A stretch of DNA of 64,000 nt from Lacihabitans soyangensis (GTDB lineage: Bacteria; Bacteroidota; Bacteroidia; Cytophagales; Spirosomataceae): positions 1-64,000 of the forward strand of contig NZ_RJUF01000193.1 of assembly GCF_024343775.1 (NCBI RefSeq), read 5' to 3'. The position numbers and the translations under genes were made by a program. How positions within the stretch are numbered: position 1 is the first letter of the stretch; every line of letters starts with the position of its first letter. Below are positions 27,781 through 35,912 of this stretch, one piece after another. The notes beneath the pieces are model-generated. The model was not told the origin of the DNA. It did not search any database and saw only the letters and a list, made by a program, of their open reading frames with translations.

Positions 27781-27794
27781 CTACGGTGTTTTTT
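27759..27794. terminator. Hairpin terminator overlapping the end of the YihY-like gene
   Basis: AAACACCGT (27759-27767) pairs with ACGGTGTTT (27783-27791) across a 15-base loop; the run of six T (27789-27794) is on the + strand, while only three A precede the stem for the minus direction. It ends the yihY operon weakly, or an unseen + strand RNA strongly. Confidence 0.6.
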
Positions 27795-28698
27795 GTTTTG
27801 ACCTATTCGAAGCACTTAAAAAGCTGATGTTTAACTCAAAGCCCAAAATTAATATGAGAGCAATAAGATAAATCCAAACCATGATGGCTATTAGCGTGCC
27901 TATGGAGCCATACAGTCTGTTGTAAGAGTTGAAGTTTTCGAGATAGAAAGAAAATAAGTTAGTAGCTAAAATACTCAGAAATGAGGCGAACAGAGCTCCG
28001 AAATTGAAGAATTTGAGCTTTTTGTGAATGGCAGGAGCAAAAAAGTAAATACAAGAAATTCCGAAAAAGAATATGACGAAAATAGATGCATAACCTAAGA
28101 TATTTAAGCCCCAAACGTTAATAGTCTGGTCAATAAATACTTTTTCGGTGAAATAATTCAAGGTGATTTTGCCAATAATTAATACTACGATAGCTGCTAT
28201 TAAAATGAAAATCAGGAGACTGGTAAGTAAGAATGCTATCCATTTGGCTTTCAGAAAACTACGTTTTTCTCTCTGTTTGAGGGCCATATTGAAGGCCGTC
28301 ATGAGAGATGACATGCCATTAGTAGCTGCAAAAATGGCAAAAACAAAACCAAAGGATAAGATATCAGGTCTTGGACGGCTAATGATTTCTTGAATGGTGT
28401 GGCTTACGTTATCATACAGACCACTAGGCATCAGGTTTTTCAAGAAATCCATTATCAAAACCTCGAGGTTCTGAATAGGAATGTAAGGAATAAGTGTAAA
28501 CAAAAATATGGTGCCCGGAAATACTGCAAGCATAAAACTGAATGAAACCGCTGCAGCCCTTTGATCTAAGTCAAAGTTTATGATTTTTTTATACAGAACA
28601 ACTAAAAAAAGATAAAGCGAGACTGTTGTATTGAAAATGTAAACATTTTTCAGTTTTTCTGAAATTCGCTTTATTATATTTTCAATCTGCTTATTCAT
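27781..28698 (-). CDS. YihY/BrkB-family inner-membrane protein
   Basis: 305-residue integral membrane protein with about six TM helices and the family signature DQRAAAVSFSFMLAVFPGTIFLF near the first core helix, plus RLYGSIGTLIAIMVWIYLIALILILGFELN at the end. Members were once called ribonuclease BN by mistake; the real function is unknown, possibly transport or envelope integrity. It is the last gene of the hisS-mltG-thioesterase-yihY operon, starting 2 bases after the thioesterase stop. Confidence 0.88.
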   Translation of the reverse strand: MNKQIENIIKRISEKLKNVYIFNTTVSLYLFLVVLYKKIINFDLDQRAAAVSFSFMLAVFPGTIFLFTLIPYIPIQNLEVLIMDFLKNLMPSGLYDNVSHTIQEIISRPRPDILSFGFVFAIFAATNGMSSLMTAFNMALKQREKRSFLKAKWIAFLLTSLLIFILIAAIVVLIIGKITLNYFTEKVFIDQTINVWGLNILGYASIFVIFFFGISCIYFFAPAIHKKLKFFNFGALFASFLSILATNLFSFYLENFNSYNRLYGSIGTLIAIMVWIYLIALILILGFELNISFLSASNRSKQKTP

Positions 28699-28700
28699 AA

Positions 28701-29108
28701 CTATTTAAAAAAGGGACTTAGTTTTTCTATGATTACCGCCGGACAGGTTGTGATTTTTTGAGTATCTGCTTTTATGAAAACCAAAGTTGTAAGTCCTTTG
28801 TGGATAGTTTTCTGACACTCGTTCAGTATTTCGGTTTCAAAAACAATTCTAACTTTAGGCATTTCCTTCAATATGCATCTAATAGTCAAGAGTTCATCGT
28901 ATTTTGCTGGTTCTAAGTATTTTGATGTATTTTCATAAACCGGCATCCAAATTCCCCCCTCCTCCAAGTCTTTGTACCTCACCCCCAAATTTCGCAAAGC
29001 CTCAACACGTCCTATTTCAAAAAGCTTGGCATAGTTACCATAATACATGTAGCCCATTTGGTCAACATCGGCATATCTAACTCTATAGTTTGACTCAAAA
29101 CTGTACAT
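28701..29108 (-). CDS. YbgC/4-hydroxybenzoyl-CoA-type acyl-CoA thioesterase
   Basis: 135-residue hot-dog fold protein. The N-terminal motif YRVRYADVDQMGYMYYGNY carries the catalytic aspartate (D16) and the GN(Y) turn typical of YbgC-like thioesterases, which hydrolyse acyl-CoA or acyl-ACP. It is embedded in an operon with 6 bases to mltG upstream and 2 bases to the yihY-like gene downstream, so a role in envelope lipid metabolism is likely but unproven. Confidence 0.9.
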   Translation of the reverse strand: MYSFESNYRVRYADVDQMGYMYYGNYAKLFEIGRVEALRNLGVRYKDLEEGGIWMPVYENTSKYLEPAKYDELLTIRCILKEMPKVRIVFETEILNECQKTIHKGLTTLVFIKADTQKITTCPAVIIEKLSPFFK

Positions 29109-29114
29109 AATTAC

Positions 29115-30152
29115 TTATTTAATACCACGAGCATCCAGAGCCGCTTGGTAAATATCGGCATTCTTTAGGTGTTCGGTGTATGTGGCCGCAAAATTATGAT
29201 AACCAGAGAAATCCTCTTTCGCACAGAAATAGGTATAATTGTGCTTTTCGTAACCTAGAACAGCGTCCAAGGCCACACGCTCAGGTAAAGCAATTGGACC
29301 AGGTGGCAAACCAGTATTTCTGTAAGTATTATATGGCGAACTTATGCTTAGGTGCTTGGTTAGTATTCTTTTAAGGGAAAAGTCTCCTACTGCAAACTTC
29401 ACTGTTGGATCTGCCTGTAGTGGCATATTTGTAGCGATGCGGTTCACATAAACACCTGCTACACGGGGCATTTCGTCAGGTTTGTTGGTTTCGCTCTGCA
29501 CAATGGAGGCCATTACCCCCACTTGTATGGGCGTCATGTTGATGGCTTGTGCTTGCGAAAGCCGTTTTTCATTCCAAAATTTCTTGTATTCAGTGTTCAT
29601 TCTTTTCAAGAAATCATCTACACTGCTGTCCCAATAGATAAAATAAGTGTCTGGTAAAAACATGCACATGATGGTTTCACTCGTAAAACCGTACTTGGCA
29701 CATTCTTCTTCATTTTTAATTTTTTCAAGAAGCAAATTGGAGTCAAAATCTAGTTTTGTGCCAATCTTTTTAATCAGATCGTCTTTGGTTCTAACATTAT
29801 TAAAGGTCAACTTCACAGGGTCTTGGTTTCCACTTCTTATTTTGGATATAATCTCCTTATTGGCTGAATTTGGCTTTATTTCATATCGACCTGGTCTAAG
29901 ACTTTCTCTCAATCCCATTCTTTTGGTCATAAATCCGAAAGCTACCTCGTCGTTTATGATTTTATGTTTATGGAGCGTATCCATTAGGCTTTCATAAGTC
30001 GAATTTTTCGGGACATAAAGTACAAACTTCTCTTTTCCGTCGACATTGAGGTTTGGACTGTACGCCACCTGCCAAAAATAAAATGCCAAAGTAGCCGCAA
30101 TGGTTGATACTGCCACCAAAAGGTAGGCCAATACTTTTTTGTTTTTAAACAT
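29115..30152 (-). CDS. mltG: Endolytic murein transglycosylase MltG
   Basis: 345-residue membrane-anchored lytic transglycosylase (YceG-like), thought to cut nascent glycan strands and so set their length. One TM helix (about 8-28) is followed by a LysM-like region (about 40-115) and the YceG catalytic domain. The catalytic glutamate is E221 in SIVQSETNKPDEMPRVAGVY, and the LPDTYFI and PYNTYRNTGLPPGPI signatures are intact. Its start overlaps the 3' end of hisS by 8 bases, so it is translated from the hisS transcript. Confidence 0.95.
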   Translation of the reverse strand: MFKNKKVLAYLLVAVSTIAATLAFYFWQVAYSPNLNVDGKEKFVLYVPKNSTYESLMDTLHKHKIINDEVAFGFMTKRMGLRESLRPGRYEIKPNSANKEIISKIRSGNQDPVKLTFNNVRTKDDLIKKIGTKLDFDSNLLLEKIKNEEECAKYGFTSETIMCMFLPDTYFIYWDSSVDDFLKRMNTEYKKFWNEKRLSQAQAINMTPIQVGVMASIVQSETNKPDEMPRVAGVYVNRIATNMPLQADPTVKFAVGDFSLKRILTKHLSISSPYNTYRNTGLPPGPIALPERVALDAVLGYEKHNYTYFCAKEDFSGYHNFAATYTEHLKNADIYQAALDARGIK

Positions 30153-31512
30153 CTAGATATTCTGTTAATTGATTCAGGGTGAGGGTGTTTTGCTCACCAG
30201 TTTTCATGTTTTTTATTAAATATATTCCTTTTTCAATTTCTTCGGAGCCCAGAATTACCACAAATGGTATGTTCTTCTTATCGGCGTATTCAAACTGCTT
30301 CTTGATTTTGGAATTCTCTGGGTAGATTTCAGAATTGATGCCTTTTTGTCTCAGAATTGCCACTGTTTCTAAGCTTCTAGCTAACGTATCTTCACCGAAA
30401 TTGGTAACCATAACTCGGGTAGATGAAAGCTGAAGAGCTTCAGGGAATATTCCGAGCTCCTCCATCACGTCATAAATTCTATCTACTCCCAACGAAATAC
30501 CCACACCTGAAAGCCCAGGCATACCAAAAGTACCAGTCAGGTTGTCGTATCTACCGCCTCCTGATATACTTCCTATGCTTACATTGAGTGCTTTTACCTC
30601 AAAAATGGCTCCAGTGTAATAGCTTAGGCCACGAGCTAGAGAAGGATCAAATGCTATTTTTGGACTATTCAACTGCATTTTGTCCACCAAAATCCAAATT
30701 TCTTCTAGTTCATCGACACCTAAAAGGCCAATTTCTGAATCTTTTAGCCAGTTTTTCAGAGTTGCGAACATTTCAATTTGGGTGGTCGGCAGATTAAAAA
30801 GTGTTTGAAGTTTTTCAATGTTTTCATCACTAAAACCTCTTTGGAGCAATTCCTCCTCAACCTTTTCTTTACCTATCTTATCTAGTTTATCAATGGCCAC
30901 ACATAGGTCAACTTCTTTGCCTTTGGCACCGATGGTTTCGGTAATACCACTCAGTATTTTTCGGTTATTTATTTTGATTACAAATTCTGTGATGCCTAAG
31001 TTTTCAAAAATCTCATGCAACATGGTCACTATTTCAGCTTCACAAATGAGAGATTCGGTACCCACCACGTCAGCATCGCATTGGTAAAATTCTCTATATC
31101 GGCCTTTTTGCGGTCGGTCTGCTCTCCAAACGGGCTGAATTTGAAAACGCTTGAATGGCATAGCCAATTGGTGACGATTCATCACTACATACCTCGCAAA
31201 AGGAACTGTAAGATCATATTTCAGGCCTTTTTCTGATATTTTCCTTAAAATTTCTTTGGATCCACTTTCTAATTCAGCTGGGCCTAGGTCGTTAGCAAAA
31301 TCACCAGAGTTTAGGATTTTGAACAACAGCTGATCTCCTTCCTCTCCGTATTTTCCCATCAGCACTGAAAGGTTTTCTATGGCTGGTGTTTCTAATGGAA
31401 GGAAGCCGTATTTCTGATAAACTTTTTTGATTTGGTCAAAAATGAAGGTTCTTTTAACCATTATTTCCGGGCCGAAGTCTCTTGTTCCTCTGGCTAAGCT
31501 CGGTTTAGACAT
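30145..31512 (-). CDS. hisS: Histidyl-tRNA synthetase
   Basis: Class II aminoacyl-tRNA synthetase charging tRNA-His. I chose the ATG at 31512 (MSKPSLARGTRDFGPE), which gives 455 residues; the frame is open to 31560 but that upstream stretch carries the promoter. Motif 2 is seen in FQIQPVWRADRPQKGRYREF, the histidine-specific HisA motif in RGLSYYTGAIFE, motif 3 in SGVGISLGVDR, and a C-terminal anticodon-binding domain at about 360-455. It heads the operon hisS-mltG-thioesterase-yihY. Confidence 0.96.
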   Translation of the reverse strand: MSKPSLARGTRDFGPEIMVKRTFIFDQIKKVYQKYGFLPLETPAIENLSVLMGKYGEEGDQLLFKILNSGDFANDLGPAELESGSKEILRKISEKGLKYDLTVPFARYVVMNRHQLAMPFKRFQIQPVWRADRPQKGRYREFYQCDADVVGTESLICEAEIVTMLHEIFENLGITEFVIKINNRKILSGITETIGAKGKEVDLCVAIDKLDKIGKEKVEEELLQRGFSDENIEKLQTLFNLPTTQIEMFATLKNWLKDSEIGLLGVDELEEIWILVDKMQLNSPKIAFDPSLARGLSYYTGAIFEVKALNVSIGSISGGGRYDNLTGTFGMPGLSGVGISLGVDRIYDVMEELGIFPEALQLSSTRVMVTNFGEDTLARSLETVAILRQKGINSEIYPENSKIKKQFEYADKKNIPFVVILGSEEIEKGIYLIKNMKTGEQNTLTLNQLTEYLDV

Positions 31513-31540
31513 AGTGTATTTTTGACTGTTAATTTTTTTG

Positions 31541-31548
31541 CAAAAATA
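31541..31548 (-). promoter_or_regulatory. Predicted -7 element of the hisS operon
   Basis: On the minus strand TATTTTTG followed by C is a perfect TAnnTTTG site, 28 bases upstream of the chosen hisS ATG. It supports that start over the longer frame. Confidence 0.55.
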
Positions 31549-31669
31549 AAGATTAAGCACGAAAATACCTTCTCTAATCCGGAATTATCCTGAAAATGGT
31601 ACGAATGGTTATATAAATGTTTTGAGAATTTATTTTCCGAGAAAGTATTTATTTAAATGATTAATTTCT

Positions 31670-31677
31670 TACCTTTG
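31670..31677 (+). promoter_or_regulatory. Predicted -7 element for the 47-aa basic protein gene
   Basis: TACCTTTG followed by C matches TAnnTTTG exactly, 44 bases before the ATG at 31722. An AT-rich tract lies upstream; no clear -33 TTTG. Confidence 0.6.
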
Positions 31678-31721
31678 CACCTCGTTTGTAGCAATAAAGA
31701 ATCATTAAACATATTTCAGCA

Positions 31722-31865
31722 ATGGGAGTTACTCAGTTAAAAAGAAAAAGTCGTAAAAATAGAGCTATATCTAACAATAAAGTTGCAGCTGTTAAAAGAC
31801 TTACGCTTAGACCTGACATCAAGAAAGTTGATATCGAAGTTCTAAAAGCAGAATCATCAAAATAA
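31722..31865 (+). CDS. Small highly basic protein (47 aa), possibly ribosome-associated
   Basis: A 47-residue reading frame starting MGVTQLKRKSRKNRA and ending KAESSK. The first 30 residues hold 10 Lys/Arg and only become less basic after LRPDIKKVDIE. It has its own consensus promoter 44 bases upstream and a tight terminator 2 bases downstream, which strongly supports a real, well-expressed gene. The composition is like that of small ribosomal proteins or nucleic-acid-binding tails. I do not recognise it as any standard ribosomal protein, and the ribosome link is inference from composition and promoter strength. Confidence 0.8.
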   Translation: MGVTQLKRKSRKNRAISNNKVAAVKRLTLRPDIKKVDIEVLKAESSK

Positions 31866-31866
31866 G

Positions 31867-31894
31867 AAAAGCCCTCAATTTTGAGGGCTTTTTT
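31867..31894. terminator. Bidirectional intrinsic terminator
   Basis: AAAAGCCCTC (31867-31876), loop, GAGGGCTTTT (31883-31892) with T-run to 31894. It serves the 47-aa gene (+) and overlaps the last codons of the convergent two-TM protein (-). Confidence 0.92.
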
Positions 31895-32258
31895 GTATAT
31901 TTAACTTGTCTGTTCCTTTATTTACAAATCGCTTCTTTTTCAAATCCTTTTGTTTTTGTTTCCAAATCTTTCTTGATTTTATCTCTGTGGCATACATTAT
32001 AGAATTGCCGTAAAATATTAGACCCAGATAAAACACTGCCAAGCTAAGAAATATCATAAATCCCCAAGTGGCCTTATCAAAACCTATCTGCAATCGATTC
32101 CACGAAAATACGAAGAAACTTAAGCCCAAGCCAAGAATCACAAAACTCAACGCTGTAGTCAATAACCATTTGGTTCTCAGCGACATCTTCTTTATAAGTT
32201 TCTCACCAGGTGCTTTTTTCTCTTTAACAATCATATCTTTGATTTTAAAATGATTCAT
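31875..32258 (-). CDS. Unrecognised two-TM membrane protein
   Basis: The frame is open from 32309, but the ATG at 32258 gives a clean 127-residue protein starting MNHFKIKDMIVKEKK. It shows a basic N-terminal cytoplasmic segment, two TM helices (about 31-53 and 63-85) and a very basic C-terminal tail (KSRKIWKQKQKDLKKKRF). I do not recognise the family. Its stop codon lies inside the terminator hairpin shared with the convergent 47-aa gene. Divergent from the SDR operon. Confidence 0.7.
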   Translation of the reverse strand: MNHFKIKDMIVKEKKAPGEKLIKKMSLRTKWLLTTALSFVILGLGLSFFVFSWNRLQIGFDKATWGFMIFLSLAVFYLGLIFYGNSIMYATEIKSRKIWKQKQKDLKKKRFVNKGTDKLNIQKSPQN

Positions 32259-32363
32259 ATTAGTTATACAAAAATATAGCTTTTTGTTTAAAATTGCCCT
32301 AAAAACCAATATTTCGAGAATATATATTGCTAAATTGCCCCTATAAAATCAACAAATAATATA

Positions 32364-33101
32364 ATGAGTAAACAAAGGGTTGTAATTTCTGGGGTAAACT
32401 CAGGTATAGGTTATGCTACGGCATTGATCTTTGCGAAAGAAGGGTATATGGTTTTTGGAATTGATTTAGCAGAAGAAGCAAATGCTTCCTTGGTCTTAAA
32501 AATCAAGACCTTGGGTTCAGATTTGTATTATTCCAAATGCGACGTTTCAAATCCTCAACAAGTGGAACAGTTCTTTGGAAGTTTAAATACAGAAATAGAT
32601 GTACTTGTGAACAATGCTGGTATCTTAGGACCAAGACTAAAAACTGATGAATATCCCATTGATGCCTTTGAGAAAATTTTAGATATCAACGTGAACGGAG
32701 TTTTTTACATGACCAAATATGGTTTGCCATATCTCAAAAAAGACTGCGGAAGTGCCATTGTCAATGTGGCTTCTGTGGCAGGTCTGGTGGGAATGACTAA
32801 TCATATTGCCTATTCCGCTAGCAAACATGCTGTGGTTGGTATGACCAAAACTTGGGCATTAGAGTATGCAAAAAAAGGCATAAGGGTCAATGCGGTTTGT
32901 CCCGGTTTCACAGATACATCGATGGTTGAAAACGCCAATTTAGATAAAGAGTACATAGCAGGCCTAAAATTCGGAACGCCTATGAAAAGATTCGGGGAGG
33001 CAGAGGAAATAGCAGCTGGTATTTACTATTTAGCCTCAGCCAATTCAAGTTTCGTAACTGGCCAATGTTTAACATTAGATGGTGGTTTAACTGCTCAATA
33101 G
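32364..33101 (+). CDS. Short-chain dehydrogenase/reductase (SDR) 1
   Basis: 245-residue classical SDR, an NAD(P)-dependent oxidoreductase. The cofactor loop GVNSGIG (10-16), NNAG (83-86) and the catalytic S137, Y150 and K154 (YSASK) are intact. D34 after the second strand favours NAD over NADP. The C-terminal DGG segment is as in FabG-like proteins. It opens a three-gene operon with a second SDR (4 bases on) and a PatB-like lyase. The substrate is not known. Confidence 0.92.
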   Translation: MSKQRVVISGVNSGIGYATALIFAKEGYMVFGIDLAEEANASLVLKIKTLGSDLYYSKCDVSNPQQVEQFFGSLNTEIDVLVNNAGILGPRLKTDEYPIDAFEKILDINVNGVFYMTKYGLPYLKKDCGSAIVNVASVAGLVGMTNHIAYSASKHAVVGMTKTWALEYAKKGIRVNAVCPGFTDTSMVENANLDKEYIAGLKFGTPMKRFGEAEEIAAGIYYLASANSSFVTGQCLTLDGGLTAQ

Positions 33102-33104
33102 ACT

Positions 33105-33872
33105 ATGAAGAAAGATATATTTTCGCTAGAAGGAAAGGTGGCCATTGTTACTGGGGCAAGTAAAGGAATAGGGGAGGCTATAGCTCGCGTTTTTGCACAA
33201 TATGGTGCGAAGGTTGTGATCAGCAGTAGAAAACAAGCTGATTTAGATGTTTTGGCAGAGGAAATAAGAAATGAGTCTGGAACCGAAGTTTTTCCATTTG
33301 CTGCTCATGCGGGAGATGTTAATCAGCTTAAGGAATTATTAGCTAGAACTATAGAGACTTTTGGTAAAGTAGATATTTTGGTCAATAACGCAGCCACAAA
33401 CCCTGTTTTTGGGCCTTCGTTGGACTGCAGTGGCGAAGCTTTTGATAAGATCATGCAGGTGAATGTAAAGTCGCCGTTTGAGTTTTCCAAACTGGTTTAT
33501 CCTTTTTTAAAACAGAATGGCGGTGGAAGTATAGTCAATATTAGCAGTATTGCGGGTAGCACGCCCGATCCAGGATTGGGCATGTACAGCGTCAGTAAGG
33601 CGGCTCTGAATATGCTTACCAAGGTGTTGGCAAAAGAATGGGGCACGGATGGAATACGAGTAAACGCTTTGAGTCCAGGTCTTATAAAAACAAAGTTTAG
33701 TCAAGCACTTTGGGAAAATCCTAAGATGCTCGAGCATTTTACAAAGCGGCTTCCAATAGCTCGAATGGGCTCAGTTGACGAGATAGCTGCTTTGGTTTTG
33801 TATTTGGCCTCTGATGCCTCAGCCTACACAACAGGAGTGAATTTTCAAGTAGATGGTGGAACAACAATTTAG
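33105..33872 (+). CDS. Short-chain dehydrogenase/reductase (SDR) 2
   Basis: 255-residue classical SDR with the loop GASKGIG (17-23), NNAA (94-97), catalytic Ser in NISSIAG (147-148), Y161 and K165 (YSVSK). SR at 41-42 after the second strand favours NADP. It belongs to the group often annotated as glucose 1-dehydrogenase or DHRS4-like reductase. Because the preceding gene appears NAD-type and this one NADP-type, the pair could act in sequence on one alcohol/ketone. The frame of the next gene extends back over its end. Confidence 0.92.
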   Translation: MKKDIFSLEGKVAIVTGASKGIGEAIARVFAQYGAKVVISSRKQADLDVLAEEIRNESGTEVFPFAAHAGDVNQLKELLARTIETFGKVDILVNNAATNPVFGPSLDCSGEAFDKIMQVNVKSPFEFSKLVYPFLKQNGGGSIVNISSIAGSTPDPGLGMYSVSKAALNMLTKVLAKEWGTDGIRVNALSPGLIKTKFSQALWENPKMLEHFTKRLPIARMGSVDEIAALVLYLASDASAYTTGVNFQVDGGTTI

Positions 33873-33879
33873 ATCGATA

Positions 33880-35010
33880 ATGGATTTTGATAAAATTATA
33901 GACAGAAAGAACACAAACAGTTATAAATGGGATAAGTATCCCGAAAACGTTTTACCCCTTTGGGTAGCTGATATGGATTTTGAGGTCGCGGAGCCAATAA
34001 AAACGGCCTTGAGTAAAATAGTTGACCATGGGGTTATTGGCTACAGTCGCACACCTGACGAACTGGTGGAAGTAGTTGTAAAAAGGCTGAAAGACAGGCA
34101 TAATTGGGGAATTCAGAAAGAATGGATAGTTTGGTTGCCAGGTTTAGTGCCAGGTTTACATTCAGCAGCTAGATGCATTTCTGATGATTATTTTTCTGTA
34201 ATGACCTCATCACCGGTTTACAGGCCTTTTCTTGAAGCCGCTGAAATAGGTAATCGACGTTTACAAGACATTCCTTTCATTTGGGAAAACGAAAGGTGGG
34301 AGATGGATTTTGAAGAAATGAAGAAATCTGTAAATCCGAGTACTAAATTATATATGCTGTGCAATCCACACAATCCAAATGGCAGGGTTTTTTCCAAAGA
34401 GGAATTAGAAGAATTGGCAAGTTTTTGTGTCGAGAACGATTTAGTATTATGTTCAGATGAAATTCATTGCGATTTAATATTGGACGAAACTAAACAGCAT
34501 ATTTCTATTGGCTCGCTCAATAAGGAAATAGAGGCAAGAAGTATAACGCTTTTGGCCCCTAGCAAGACTTTTAACATTGCAGGTTTGGGTTGTTCTTTGG
34601 CTATAATTCCAGACAAGACTCTAAGAGATAAATTTGAAAAGACTAAATACGGTATGATGCCCATGCTCTCGGCATTTGCGATGGAGTCTGCTTTGGCAGC
34701 CTATAAAGATTCAGAGCCTTGGCGAATTGAGCTTTTGAGTTATTTAAGAGGAAATCACAACTACTTGCTACAAGAAATTAATGCCATAGAAGGTTTGAAG
34801 ATGGAGCCTTTGGAATCTACCTATTTGGCTTGGATAAATTTTGAAGAAACTGGAATTGTCAATTTCGTTGCACATCTGGAGAAACACGGAGTTGGGGTAC
34901 AGGACGCCTCAATTTTCGGTGGTAAGGGATATTTTAGACTAAATTTTGCAACCCAACGAGCTAATTTAGAGGAAGCTATCAAGAGAATCAAAAAGTCTCT
35001 CAATCAATAG
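33880..35010 (+). CDS. PatB/MalY-type C-S lyase (PLP aminotransferase fold)
   Basis: 376-residue fold-type I PLP enzyme. I chose the ATG at 33880 since MDFDKIIDRKNTNSYKWDKY is the normal N-terminus of PatB/MalY proteins, although the frame is open from 33853. The PLP lysine is K229 (APSKTFNIAG); N165, D193 (CSDEIHCDL) and the late Arg in FRLNF complete the site. Known members split cystathionine or cysteine conjugates to a thiol, pyruvate and ammonia. It closes the SDR-SDR-patB operon, and its 3' end overlaps the convergent GT2 gene by 11 bases. Confidence 0.9.
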   Translation: MDFDKIIDRKNTNSYKWDKYPENVLPLWVADMDFEVAEPIKTALSKIVDHGVIGYSRTPDELVEVVVKRLKDRHNWGIQKEWIVWLPGLVPGLHSAARCISDDYFSVMTSSPVYRPFLEAAEIGNRRLQDIPFIWENERWEMDFEEMKKSVNPSTKLYMLCNPHNPNGRVFSKEELEELASFCVENDLVLCSDEIHCDLILDETKQHISIGSLNKEIEARSITLLAPSKTFNIAGLGCSLAIIPDKTLRDKFEKTKYGMMPMLSAFAMESALAAYKDSEPWRIELLSYLRGNHNYLLQEINAIEGLKMEPLESTYLAWINFEETGIVNFVAHLEKHGVGVQDASIFGGKGYFRLNFATQRANLEEAIKRIKKSLNQ

Positions 35011-35911
35011 GAGTTTTGCTTTGGTGTATCGATTCAATGATATAAGCTGGTTTACCACTTAAAATGAGGAAAGTGTTACCTATGTACTCGCCAACCAAAG
35101 CGACAGAGCATAACAATACGCCGCACATAAATATTACTATTGGAGACCCCCATTCTGGTATAATTGAAAAGGCATAAAGAAGCATATAAAACAATGCAAA
35201 AATGATAGACAGAAAACCTGCAAAAAAAGTTAATCTCAAAGGGAGTAGTGAATAACCAAAAATAATTGAAAGCGATAATGAAATGAGTTTTTTCAGAGAG
35301 TAATTCGATTCACCATGGTTTCTGCTTTTATGTTCAACTTTTTGTTTACCTACGTTATGTGTCACTTGAAATATTAAACCATCTATGTATGGATGAGGGC
35401 TTCGGCTTTTAATTATTTCAGAAATAATGTCTTTGTGAATAATTTTAAAGCTACTCAAATAGAGGTCTTTGGGCTTTTTTAATAGAAAAGTAGTTAGGTA
35501 ATTTATGGCTTTACTACCTAGATTTCTAAACCAGTGGTGTTTTTTAGAATCATAATAACTGTAAACTACATCAAGATTTTCGGCTTCGGCTTTCTTATAT
35601 AGTTTCAATATTTCAGAGGGCGGGTTTTGAAAGTCATCGTCGATTATAACACCATATTTCCCTTCCACAAAACTTAGTCCACAAATAACCGCATTAAATT
35701 CGCCGAAATTTTTTCTTAAGTTTATAAACTTTACATTTTTATTAGTTTGAGAAAGTCCTCTACAAATTTGAGCAGAATTGTCTTTAGAGCCGTCGTTTAC
35801 CAAGATAATTTGAAAAGTATTGTTTACTAGCTCATTTTCAATGCTTTCTACAAGTTTTTCAATGGATTTTGAACCATTATATACAGGTATAACAACCGAA
35901 AACTCTATCAT
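35000..35911 (-). CDS. Family 2 glycosyltransferase with two C-terminal TM helices
   Basis: 303-residue GT2 enzyme of the DPM1/ArnC/GtrB kind. The GT-A domain (1-220) has VVIPVYNGSK, D40, and the metal-binding DDD (91-93, in IIDDDFQNPP); two TM helices follow (about 225-250 and 258-285). Such proteins transfer a sugar from a nucleotide to undecaprenyl phosphate or to a glycan at the inner membrane. It is last in a three-gene cluster, 1 base after the aminotransferase, so it probably uses the amino sugar made by the two upstream genes. Confidence 0.9.
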   Translation of the reverse strand: MIEFSVVIPVYNGSKSIEKLVESIENELVNNTFQIILVNDGSKDNSAQICRGLSQTNKNVKFINLRKNFGEFNAVICGLSFVEGKYGVIIDDDFQNPPSEILKLYKKAEAENLDVVYSYYDSKKHHWFRNLGSKAINYLTTFLLKKPKDLYLSSFKIIHKDIISEIIKSRSPHPYIDGLIFQVTHNVGKQKVEHKSRNHGESNYSLKKLISLSLSIIFGYSLLPLRLTFFAGFLSIIFALFYMLLYAFSIIPEWGSPIVIFMCGVLLCSVALVGEYIGNTFLILSGKPAYIIESIHQSKTPID

Positions 35912-35912
35912 T

